Positions 19,008 through 26,791 of a DNA stretch of 64,000 bases are shown piece by piece. Below the pieces are notes generated by a model. It searched no databases. It saw nothing but the letters and a program-made list of their open reading frames with translations, and was not told where the DNA came from. The translations under genes and the position numbers were made by a program. The stretch's first letter is position 1, and the number at the start of each line of letters is the position of its first letter. The stretch is from Chitinophagales bacterium (lineage in GTDB: Bacteria; Bacteroidota; Bacteroidia; Chitinophagales; JADIYW01): assembly GCA_020636545.1 (NCBI GenBank), contig JACJXS010000008.1:124001-188000 (forward strand). Reading direction: 5' to 3'.

Positions 19008-19945
19008 AAAAAATACTAATTACAGGTGTAGCTGGGTTTCTAGGTTCTCATTTGGCAGATAGATTTATAAAAGAAGGCTATCATGTTATAGGAATGGATA
19101 ATTTAAGTACAGGAAATATCCAAAACATTGAACATCTATTTCCTAATCCAAATTTTGAATATTATCATTGTGATGTTACAAAATTTGTACATGTACCAGG
19201 AAACTTAGATTATATTTTACATTTTGCGTCGCCTGCGTCGCCTATTGATTATTTAAAAATTCCTATCCAAACTTTAAAAGTTGGAGCTATTGGTACTTAT
19301 AACTTATTAGGTTTAGCAAAAGAAAAAAATGCAAGAATATTAGTTGCATCAACTTCAGAAGTTTATGGAGACCCAGAAATACATCCACAGCCTGAAGAAT
19401 ATTGGGGAAATGTAAATCCTATTGGTCCTCGAGGTGTATATGATGAGGCAAAAAGATATATGGAAGCGATTACGATGGCTTATCATACTTTTCATCAAGT
19501 AGAAACAAGAATTATTAGAATATTCAATACTTATGGTCCAAGAATGCGATTAGATGACGGACGAGCTTTGCCTCAATTTATGTCTCAAGCTTTACGTGGA
19601 GAAGCACTTACTGTATTTGGTAATGGCTCACAAACTCGCTCTTTTTGTTATGTAGATGATTTGGTAGAAGGCATTTATAGATTATTATTGTCTGATTATC
19701 ATTTGCCAGTAAATATTGGAAATCCTGATGAGATTTCACTATTAGATTTTGCTAAAGAAATACAAAAATTGATAGGTACAGATGTTGAAATTGTTTTTAG
19801 AGATTTGCCAAAAGATGACCCTAAACAAAGACAACCAGATATTACTAAAGCAAAAAATATCTTAGGCTGGGAACCAAAAATTGGACGAGCAGAAGGCTTA
19901 AAAATAACTTTAGAATACTTTAAAGACAAAGTACTTAATTCCTAA
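19004..19945 (+). CDS. uxs: UDP-glucuronate decarboxylase (UDP-xylose synthase)
   Basis: This extended SDR enzyme turns UDP-glucuronate into UDP-xylose. The protein has 313 residues. The NAD motif is ITGVAGFLGSHLADRF. Active-site residues are seen in LVASTSEVYGDP (Thr/Ser/Glu) and RGVYDEAKRYMEA (YxxxK). The stretch RIIRIFNTYGPRMRLDDGRA is the UXS hallmark that separates it from other epimerases. NGSQTRSFCYVDDLVEG and EIVFRDLPKDDPKQRQPDIT also match. It overlaps ugd by 4 nt. Confidence 0.94.
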   Translation: MKKILITGVAGFLGSHLADRFIKEGYHVIGMDNLSTGNIQNIEHLFPNPNFEYYHCDVTKFVHVPGNLDYILHFASPASPIDYLKIPIQTLKVGAIGTYNLLGLAKEKNARILVASTSEVYGDPEIHPQPEEYWGNVNPIGPRGVYDEAKRYMEAITMAYHTFHQVETRIIRIFNTYGPRMRLDDGRALPQFMSQALRGEALTVFGNGSQTRSFCYVDDLVEGIYRLLLSDYHLPVNIGNPDEISLLDFAKEIQKLIGTDVEIVFRDLPKDDPKQRQPDITKAKNILGWEPKIGRAEGLKITLEYFKDKVLNS

Positions 19946-19969
19946 GAATTAAATTTGCTTATTTTTTTA

Positions 19970-19977
19970 TACTTTTG
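19970..19977 (+). promoter_or_regulatory. Candidate -7 element before the tandem SDR gene
   Basis: TACTTTTG fits TAnnTTTG and is 17 nt before the ATG at 19995. A TTTG at 19954-19957 is too close (12 nt) to be a normal -33. Confidence 0.35.
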
Positions 19978-19994
19978 ATGCCATTAAAGGATTA

Positions 19995-22037
19995 ATGAGA
20001 AAAGTTGTTGTTTCAGGTGCAGGAGGTCATATTGGATTCAATGTGGCAAAAAAATTATTAGCAAATAATTATGAGGTTCTATTGTTGGTTCGTTCAATTA
20101 ATGTAAACATTATTGAGCTAAAAAATTTAGGTGCAAGCATTCATTCATGTAACTTATTAGAGGAGAGAACATATTTGCCACAAATAGAAAATTTTGATGC
20201 TTTTTTCCATTTAGCTGCAGAGAATACAACTTCTATGCAAAATGAAGCTCGAGTTTTAGAGAATACTTTACAACTTACAAAATCCGTTGCAGAAGCTTGC
20301 GTGAAAGCTGGAATTCAAACACTTATTTATACAAGTTCTGTTGTCGTATTAGGTCGGAGTAAAGATACCAATCGCTTAATAAATGAAAATGATGTTGTAG
20401 AAAGGCCAGAAAGTCCTTATGTAAAAGGAAAATTAGAAGCTGAGAAATTTCTAATTCAATTTGCTAAAGATAAAAATATAGACATTCGTCATATTTATCC
20501 ATCTTGGGTAGTTGGTCCAGGTGATGCCAAATTGACGCCGCCTCATAAAGTTATTAAAGATTTTGTAAGCAAAGGACAAGCATTTTATTTTGATGGCGGA
20601 ATTTCTATTGCTGATGTAGAAGCAGTTGCTGATGCTCAAATTTCTGCTTTAGAAAATGGAACACCAAATGGGAAATATATTATTGGTGGAGAGAATATTA
20701 CTTTTAATGCATTCTATGAAATATTATCAGGTTTTAGTGGAAAGAAACAACCTAAATTAAAATTGCCAAAATGGTTTATCTATTTTGGAGCATTGGTTTT
20801 AGATATTCTTTTAAAAATTTTTGGAAAACGTTCTCCTGTCAGTCCTGAATATGTTGAGTCCGTTGTTGGAAATTATTCTTGGTATGATAGCAATAAAGCC
20901 ATTAAAGAGTTAGACTATCAACCTGAAGCTGCAAAAGAAATATTGAGAAAAGCTATTCAAGAAACGTATAAACGAATGGCTGGAACAATTAATCTTGGGA
21001 AGAGAACTAATTTATTGCCAGAAATTACGACACCTAGTCAAGAAAAAACATTGATGATTACTGGTGTTCCAGGTTGGTTAGGTAATAGAATGGTGGATAT
21101 TTTGATAAATGGCGATAGATTTGGAAATTATAGAACGAATAGAAAAATTAAAATTTTAACAGAACCAAGGTTTAAAGGGTTGCTGAATTTACCAGAAAAC
21201 TTTGAAATTGTTTATGCAGATTTGACCAACCGAACTGAAGTTATGAATGTTGTAAAAGAGGTTGATACAATTTTTCATTTAGCAGGAGCTATTTATCCGA
21301 AACAAGTAGATGTTTTATATAAAGTCAATGAACGTGGAACAAGAAATATCGTTGATGCTTGTATTCAAAATGGTATAAAACGTATAGTTTATATGAGTAC
21401 TGATTCTACTTGTGGATATGGAACCGAAACACAGCCAATTTTTGATGAAAACACAAAGTCCAAGCCTTATAAGCATTATGGGAAAAGTAAATTAGCAGCA
21501 GAAAATTATATCTTAGAAAAATCCAATCAAGGCTTAATTAATGGCACTTCTTTAAGAGGATTTTGGTTCTTTGGTCCATTCGCTCCTGAGCGAAATATGA
21601 CCTTTGTAAATATGTTCTTTTGGCCACGTCAGGTTGTATTTGGTAATGGAAAAAATCTAAGAAGTATTTCTCATGTTGATGATATCATTGCTGCATTTTT
21701 ACAAGCAGAAAATAACGAAAATACTTATAGTAATTGGTATTGGATTGGCAATGATTTACCTTATTCAACGGTTGATACAATTTATAGTACTATTGCACAA
21801 TCATTGGGCGTTCCTTATAAACCTGTCTATGTACCAAAATTAGTATGTAGGGCTTTGGAGCAGACGGATAGTGTTTTAAATAAATTTAATTATATACAAT
21901 CTACCATTCAAGCGGCTGGGAAATTTGATTATAATATTGCTGGCAGTATAGATAAAGCCAAAAGAGATTTTGGGTATAGCCCAAGAATTACCTTAAAAGA
22001 TGCCGCAGATGAATTAAAATCAATGGTTGATAAATAA
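19995..22037 (+). CDS. Tandem two-domain SDR (NAD-dependent epimerase/dehydratase) protein
   Basis: The 680-residue protein is a fusion of two complete extended SDR units. Unit 1 (about 1-330) has VVVSGAGGHIGFNVAKKLL, YTSSVVVLG and an active-site YVKGK. It resembles dihydroflavonol-reductase or HpnA-like enzymes. Unit 2 (about 350-680) has MITGVPGWLGNRMVDIL, YMSTDSTCGYG and HYGKSK (YxxxK), and looks closer to 3-beta-hydroxysteroid-dehydrogenase-type proteins (RSISHVDDIIAAFLQAE). A short linker joins them (GKRTNLLPEITTPSQEK). A hydrophobic segment in unit 1 (KWFIYFGALVLDILLKIFG) may touch the membrane. The gene follows the UDP-xylose genes, but a nucleotide-sugar substrate is not shown. It could act on a polyketide, sterol-like lipid or sugar. 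Confidence 0.85.
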   Translation: MRKVVVSGAGGHIGFNVAKKLLANNYEVLLLVRSINVNIIELKNLGASIHSCNLLEERTYLPQIENFDAFFHLAAENTTSMQNEARVLENTLQLTKSVAEACVKAGIQTLIYTSSVVVLGRSKDTNRLINENDVVERPESPYVKGKLEAEKFLIQFAKDKNIDIRHIYPSWVVGPGDAKLTPPHKVIKDFVSKGQAFYFDGGISIADVEAVADAQISALENGTPNGKYIIGGENITFNAFYEILSGFSGKKQPKLKLPKWFIYFGALVLDILLKIFGKRSPVSPEYVESVVGNYSWYDSNKAIKELDYQPEAAKEILRKAIQETYKRMAGTINLGKRTNLLPEITTPSQEKTLMITGVPGWLGNRMVDILINGDRFGNYRTNRKIKILTEPRFKGLLNLPENFEIVYADLTNRTEVMNVVKEVDTIFHLAGAIYPKQVDVLYKVNERGTRNIVDACIQNGIKRIVYMSTDSTCGYGTETQPIFDENTKSKPYKHYGKSKLAAENYILEKSNQGLINGTSLRGFWFFGPFAPERNMTFVNMFFWPRQVVFGNGKNLRSISHVDDIIAAFLQAENNENTYSNWYWIGNDLPYSTVDTIYSTIAQSLGVPYKPVYVPKLVCRALEQTDSVLNKFNYIQSTIQAAGKFDYNIAGSIDKAKRDFGYSPRITLKDAADELKSMVDK

Positions 22038-22071
22038 AAATCTAAGGCTTTATTTTCAGTTTTAGTTGAAT

Positions 22072-22498
22072 TTATAGTGCTTTTATAAAATCAGATAACA
22101 ATTTAGACAACTTTGTTTTATAAAAATTATCTGGAGTATTAAAACTAAAATTATCGTAAGTAGCATCTGCAAAAGTTGAATAGAATAGTTTTTGGTTGTT
22201 ATTGCATTGTAATTTAACCTCTGAATCTGTTACATTAATAGTAACATATTTCTTTAAATCAGCAATCTTGATACTCGAAGAGTAGTTGTCTCCATCAACA
22301 AAAAAGTTAAAATAAACACTAGTATTCACTATTTCAACATTATCATCTATCTCTGGATTATAATAGGTATTTAGGAAAGTATTAAGTTCATTAAGCTTAG
22401 TTTTGTAGTTACTTTCATGTGAACTATTGTTTGATGATGTGGTATTTGGATTCTCAATTGAACTATTAGAGGTATTTTCAACCCCAACTTCTTCAATA
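22072..22498 (-). pseudogene. 3' fragment of secreted-protein gene split by an IS element
   Basis: This is the C-terminal part of the gene whose 5' part lies at 23414-23816. The frame reads IEEVGVENTSNSSIE, a Ser/Asn/Thr-rich linker, then a compact domain ending KTKLSKLLSDFIKAL. Removing the 915-bp element and one TA copy joins the two parts in frame to give 275 codons plus stop. I do not recognise the family. A weak GTG at 22329 could start an 85-residue remnant, but that is unlikely to be real. Confidence 0.8.
22497..22498. repeat. Left copy of TA target-site duplication
   Basis: TA directly before the left terminal repeat; the partner copy is at 23414-23415. Confidence 0.8.
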
Positions 22499-23413
22499 GA
22501 CCTCTTGCGAAATTCACACTAAGCTAATAAAAAACTATTTCCAATCTAGTTTAATAACCTAAACTTGTTGATGATTTGGAAAGAAATTAAAAATCTAAAG
22601 CCGACAGATTTTAAAAGGCTAACAGGAGTAACACCTATTATATTCTTGCATTTAGTGGAAGCTGTGAATGACTATGAAGCAAAGACACGAAAGCGAGGAA
22701 GAACAGGTAGAAAATCGCATTTAATAACAGAGGACAAGCTACTAATGACCTTGATGTATCTTCGAGAATATCGTACTATGTTTCATATAGGAGTTGCATA
22801 CGGATTAAGTGAAAGCAATGTTTGTAGAACTATAAAATTTATAGAACAAGCATTAATTAGTCACCCTTCCCTACATCTACCGGCAAACGTGTCTTAACAG
22901 AGTCAGAACATCTCTTTGAAGTTATCCTAATAGATGTAGCAGAGACCCCAATTGAACGACCTAAAAAAACAACGTAAATATTACTCAGGTAAAAAGAAAA
23001 GACATACTATAAAAACACAGATAGTAGCAGAAAAACATACACGAAAAATAATCTGTTTGCATAATAGTATAGGCAAACAACATGATTTTAAACTTTTTAA
23101 AAATAGTAGAGTATTTATACATCCTACTATAAAAGCACAAACAGATACTGGTTATCAAGGTATTAAAAAGCAACACGCTAATAGTGAACTACCCAAGAAA
23201 CGGAGTAAGAAAAATCCGCTAACTAAAGAAGATAAGATACAAAATAGAAAAATATCATCCCACAGAGTGCTAATAGAAAACATTATCCGTGAACTAAAAA
23301 TATTTAAAATATTAGCAGAAAAATATCGAAATCGAAGAAGAAGATTTAACTTAAGAATGAATATTATTGCAGGAATTTATAATCTAAGTCTAAAATGAAT
23401 TTCGCAAGAGGTC
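22499..23413 (+). mobile_element. IS5-family insertion sequence (DDE_Tnp_4 type), 915 bp
   Basis: The ends are perfect 18-bp terminal inverted repeats, GACCTCTTGCGAAATTCA at 22499-22516 and its complement at 23396-23413. A TA dinucleotide flanks both ends, as in the IS427-like branch of the IS5 family. Inside is a broken transposase. The last codon of the transposase overlaps the right terminal repeat. Excision of the element plus one TA restores the frame of the host gene, which proves the boundaries. Only this one copy lies in the window. Confidence 0.93.
22571..23398 (+). pseudogene. IS5-family transposase, frame broken twice
   Basis: The N-terminal part (to 22897) has the HTH region with SHLITEDKLLMTLMYLREYR and GLSESNVCRTI. 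The C-terminal part (from 22952) has QRKYYSGKKKRHTIKTQIVA, DTGYQGI and HRVLIENIIRELKIFKIL, holding the later Asp and Glu of the DDE set. The segment between them, carrying the first Asp (VILIDVAETPIERPKK), lies in a different frame. The shifts are at a GG pair (22882-22883, where GGG would be expected) and at an A7 run (22963-22969, where six or nine would be in frame). Both outer parts are in the same frame, so the shifts cancel. It is probably inactive, unless both slips are programmed or are sequencing errors. Confidence 0.85.
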
Positions 23414-23816
23414 TAATATCTAAGTTTTTGTAACCTGTTACTGCATTAAATGTAAGCGTTATATTATTATCTGATTCAAGCAATAAAGAATCTATTATAT
23501 ACTTACAATCCATAGTATAATCATTCGCTTCGGTACGTTCTTCCCAAACTCCATTATACATTGAATAGACAGTTGCATCTATCTCATAATTTCCTTTAGG
23601 TAGCTGAACAGAAACTTTATTTTCAATATTCTCTAGTTTTGCAGGACTTTCCCCAATCTTTTTGCCATTTGCTTTAATTACCAATTTGCTCAGTTTAACA
23701 AAGCCTTCTCTTGAATCAAAAAATTGATACTTAAAGTTCAAGTTTACAATATCCTGTGTGTAAGCAAATGAAATAACGAATAGCAAAAGTGCAAGTAGTA
23801 CAAAGGTTTTTTTTAT
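23414..23816 (-). pseudogene. 5' fragment of secreted-protein gene split by an IS element
   Basis: The reading frame begins with ATA AAA AAA ACC at 23816, where ATG would give the typical signal peptide MKKTFVLLALLLFVISFAYT. An in-frame stop lies at 23828-23826, so no start exists further upstream. A TTG at 23786 would remove the lysines and half the signal peptide. The mature part (QDIVNLNFKYQFFDSREGF, then VSVQLPKGNYEIDATVYSMY) looks like a small beta-domain. The frame continues through the TA duplication into the 3' fragment at 22496. The loss of ATG suggests that the gene is dead independently of the IS. Confidence 0.78.
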
Positions 23817-23955
23817 AGTATTGTTTTATTTTTATGGATTGTTTGTAATGCAATATTAAACATCATTTATTTTTATTACAAGTGAAAAATTCTTAATTTT
23901 TTACATTTATAAGTTGAATCCACCATATAATTAAACAAAAAGTGGTCAATATTGT

Positions 23956-23963
23956 TATATTTG
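23956..23963 (+). promoter_or_regulatory. Candidate -7 element for superoxide dismutase
   Basis: TATATTTG (TAnnTTTG) lies 36 nt before the ATG. No good -33 element at the expected distance. Confidence 0.4.
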
Positions 23964-23999
23964 TGAATCTAAATATTTAACATTTAAAATTTATAAATC

Positions 24000-24611
24000 A
24001 TGGCATTCGAATTACCACAATTACCTTATGCACACAATGCATTAGAACCAAACATTGACACGCAAACAATGGAAATCCATCATGGAAAACATCATGCAGC
24101 TTATGTAAACAATCTAAATGCAGCTATACAAGGTACAGAGAACGAAGGGAAATCTATTGAAGAATTATTAGCAAACGTTTCAAGATTATCACCAGCAGTT
24201 AGAAATAATGGTGGCGGACATTTTAATCACGATTTGTTTTGGAAAGTAATGTCTCCAAATGGAGGAGGAGAACCTACTGGAAAACTAGCAGATGCAATTA
24301 ATGCTGCATTTGGCTCATTTGAAGCTTTTAAAGATGCTTTTGCTAAGGCTGCTGCAACACGTTTTGGCTCAGGTTGGGCATGGTTGGCAGTTACTGCAGA
24401 TAAGCAATTATGTGTTACATCTACACCAAATCAAGATAATCCATTAATGGATGTTGCAGATTGCAAAGGAACACCAATTTTAGGAATTGATGTTTGGGAG
24501 CATGCTTATTATTTGCACTATCAAAATAGAAGACCAGATTATGTTAATGCATTTTTCAATGTAATTAATTGGGCTGAAGTAGCAGCAAGATACGAACAAG
24601 CAATTGCTTAA
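24000..24611 (+). CDS. sodA: Superoxide dismutase, Fe/Mn family
   Basis: The enzyme converts superoxide to oxygen and hydrogen peroxide; cytoplasmic. The protein has 203 residues, the standard size. The metal ligands are visible: His27 in MEIHHGKHHAAYVNNLN, the second His in GGHFNHDLFW, and the Asp and His of DVWEHAYYLHYQNRRPDY. The metal choice cannot be read with certainty. The gene is monocistronic, bounded by a -7 element and a strong terminator. Confidence 0.96.
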   Translation: MAFELPQLPYAHNALEPNIDTQTMEIHHGKHHAAYVNNLNAAIQGTENEGKSIEELLANVSRLSPAVRNNGGGHFNHDLFWKVMSPNGGGEPTGKLADAINAAFGSFEAFKDAFAKAAATRFGSGWAWLAVTADKQLCVTSTPNQDNPLMDVADCKGTPILGIDVWEHAYYLHYQNRRPDYVNAFFNVINWAEVAARYEQAIA

Positions 24612-24633
24612 TAGAGTTGTTTTCATTTGTTTT

Positions 24634-24671
24634 ATAAGAACAGGCATTTCGAAAGAAATGCCTGTTCTTAT
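24634..24671 (+). terminator. Rho-independent terminator after superoxide dismutase
   Basis: A perfect 17-bp stem (core AACAGGCATTTC / GAAATGCCTGTT) with a GAAA tetraloop, followed by TTTTG. Confidence 0.9.
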
Positions 24672-24749
24672 TTTGTATATATTTTGATTGCTTTATTCTA
24701 ATAAATCATAATTTTAGACTTAATTTCTTTATTTTATCAGAAATACATG

Positions 24750-24757
24750 TAATTTTG
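24750..24757 (+). promoter_or_regulatory. Candidate -7 element for the M42 peptidase
   Basis: TAATTTTG fits TAnnTTTG and lies 19 nt before the ATG at 24777. No -33 TTG at the expected distance. Confidence 0.4.
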
Positions 24758-24776
24758 ATAAAAAATTATAATATAT

Positions 24777-25823
24777 ATGCAAGTTAATATTCCATTATTA
24801 GCCAAAATATGTGAAGTGCCAGGAACTTCAGGGTTTGAAAACGAAGTAAGAAAAATAGTTTATGAAGAACTAAAATCTGAAGATTTAACAATAGAAACAG
24901 ATAATTTAGGGAATGTATATGCTATAAAAAAAGGAAAAGATAGCAGTAAACGTGTGATGATTGGTGCTCACATGGATGAAATTGGCTTTATAGTAAAATA
25001 TATTGACGATAATGGATTTATACGATTTCATACTTTAGGCGGTTTTGATCCCAAAACATTGACTGCCCAAAGAGTGATTGTACATGGTAAAAAAGATTTA
25101 TTGGGTGTAATGAGTAGCAAACCTATTCATATTATGACACCTGAAGAAAGAAATAAAGTAGCCCAAATCTCTGATTATTTTATTGATTTAGGTATGCCTG
25201 CTGATGAAGTAAAGGCATTGGTTCAAGTTGGAGACCCAATTACCAGAGAACGTACTTTGGTTGAAATGGGTAATTGCGTGAATTGTAAATCTATTGATAA
25301 TAGAGTGGCAGTTTATATTTTGATTGAAACATTAAAAGCTTTAAAAGATTGTCCTTACGATGTTTATGGTGTATTTACTGTTCAAGAAGAAGTAGGAATT
25401 CGAGGAGCAAATGTTGCTGCACATAATATTAATCCAACCTTTGGTTTTGGTTTAGATACCACGATTGCTTATGATTTGCCTGGGGCAAGACCAGAAGAAC
25501 AAATTACAAAACTAGGAGAGGGTGTTGCTATTAAAATTATGGATGCTAGTACTATTTGTGATTATCGAATGGTGCGTTTCCAAAAGCAAATTGCTGAGGA
25601 ATTTCAAATAAAATGGCAATCTGAATTATTGCCAATGGGTGGCACAGATACTGCTGGGATACAAAGAATGGGCAAAACTGGAGCAATAGCAGGAGCAATT
25701 TCCGTTCCGACTAGACATTTACACCAAGTAATAGAAATGGCACATAAAGAAGATATTGCAAACTCTATTTTATTGCTCAAACATTGTTGCGAAAATTTAG
25801 ATAGAATTAATCTTGAATTTTAA
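24777..25823 (+). CDS. M42 family metallo-aminopeptidase
   Basis: The protein has 348 residues. M42 peptidases are cobalt/zinc aminopeptidases that assemble as large tetrahedral particles and trim peptides; members are often misnamed endoglucanase. Metal and catalytic sites are visible: GAHMDEIGFIV (first His and Asp), NCKSIDNRVAVYILIE (bridging Asp), FTVQEEVGIRGANVA (general-base Glu and Glu ligand), FGLDTTIAYD and the final His in SVPTRHLHQVIEMAH. Cytoplasmic, no signal peptide. It is followed after 12 nt by the Ppx/GppA gene. Confidence 0.94.
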   Translation: MQVNIPLLAKICEVPGTSGFENEVRKIVYEELKSEDLTIETDNLGNVYAIKKGKDSSKRVMIGAHMDEIGFIVKYIDDNGFIRFHTLGGFDPKTLTAQRVIVHGKKDLLGVMSSKPIHIMTPEERNKVAQISDYFIDLGMPADEVKALVQVGDPITRERTLVEMGNCVNCKSIDNRVAVYILIETLKALKDCPYDVYGVFTVQEEVGIRGANVAAHNINPTFGFGLDTTIAYDLPGARPEEQITKLGEGVAIKIMDASTICDYRMVRFQKQIAEEFQIKWQSELLPMGGTDTAGIQRMGKTGAIAGAISVPTRHLHQVIEMAHKEDIANSILLLKHCCENLDRINLEF

Positions 25824-25835
25824 TAGTAACAAAAA

Positions 25836-26720
25836 ATGAAGTATGCTGCGATAGATATAGGCTCCAATGCGGTACGTTTAATTTTTACAAACGTATATCA
25901 TACGCCTGAAGGCAAACAGTATATTAAAGATGCAATGTACAGAGTAGCTTTACGTTTAGGTGAAGAATCATTTACTAGAGGTTCGTTCTCTAAAAGTAAA
26001 ATTGAAGATATGCTCTCTACTATGAAAGCATTTAAAAATCTTATAGATGTTCATAAACCTAAGAAAATAATGGCTTGTGCAACTTCTGCGATGCGTGATG
26101 CAACGAATAGTCAGGAAATTGTTGATTTAGTTCTGAAAAAAACGGGTATTCAAATCGAAATTATTTCAGGACAAAGAGAAGCAGAATTTGTGTTGTCAAA
26201 CCATGTGGAATTGTATGATTTTAAAGAACATACCAATTATTTATATATTGATGTGGGAGGCGGAAGTACTGAAATTATTCTATTAAGTGGAGGGAAAACT
26301 ATTGCGAAACGTTCATTTGATATTGGTACGCTTCGTATGTGTATGGGAAAAGTAAAAGATAAGCAATGGGAGAAATTAGAAAACTGGCTCTTAGAAATCA
26401 ATTCGACATATAGTAATATTCAAGGTATTGGAGTTGGAGGAAATATTAATTCAATTCAGAAATTATTTGCGAATTCCAAAAAAACCATTGCAACTAAGCA
26501 TACTATAGAAACTACGATACATAAATTGGAAAAGTTGAGTATTGAAGAACGAATTATCCAATATCAATTAAAACCAGATAGGGCTGATGTGATTGTTCCT
26601 GCTGCAAAAATTTTTAATTTTATAATGGAAAAAGCAACTATCGAAAATTTAATCGTACCGAAAGTAGGTTTAGGCGATGGAATGATACATTATATGGCAA
26701 AATCTGAAAAAAATAAATAG
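25836..26720 (+). CDS. Ppx/GppA phosphatase family protein (exopolyphosphatase-like)
   Basis: The protein has 294 residues, the length of the short Bacteroidota and actinobacterial Ppx1-type members that lack the C-terminal HD domain. ASKHA-fold motifs are YAAIDIGSNAVRLIF (phosphate 1), CATSAMRDATNS, the catalytic-Glu region SGQREAEFVLSN and YIDVGGGSTEIILL (phosphate 2). It may degrade polyphosphate or hydrolyse pppGpp; the two activities cannot be told apart from sequence. It lies 12 nt after the M42 gene and ends just before sucB. Confidence 0.9.
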   Translation: MKYAAIDIGSNAVRLIFTNVYHTPEGKQYIKDAMYRVALRLGEESFTRGSFSKSKIEDMLSTMKAFKNLIDVHKPKKIMACATSAMRDATNSQEIVDLVLKKTGIQIEIISGQREAEFVLSNHVELYDFKEHTNYLYIDVGGGSTEIILLSGGKTIAKRSFDIGTLRMCMGKVKDKQWEKLENWLLEINSTYSNIQGIGVGGNINSIQKLFANSKKTIATKHTIETTIHKLEKLSIEERIIQYQLKPDRADVIVPAAKIFNFIMEKATIENLIVPKVGLGDGMIHYMAKSEKNK

Positions 26721-26749
26721 CTTTATTTTCTTTTAAAACAAAATAAGGA

Positions 26750-26757
26750 TAAATTTG
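26750..26757 (+). promoter_or_regulatory. Candidate -7 element for sucB
   Basis: TAAATTTG fits TAnnTTTG and is 34 nt before the ATG at 26792. No clear -33. Confidence 0.4.
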
Positions 26758-26791
26758 TATTTATATCTATTGACACAATAATTTACAATAT

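Noticed and set aside
22952..23398. C-terminal transposase part as an independent gene
   Set aside because: It would start at TTG inside the transposase and lacks the first catalytic Asp, which is in the middle frame; it is part of the broken transposase.
26718..26750. Possible terminator between the Ppx/GppA and sucB genes
   Set aside because: The inverted repeat has only about seven A/T pairs and no following T-run; too weak to call.
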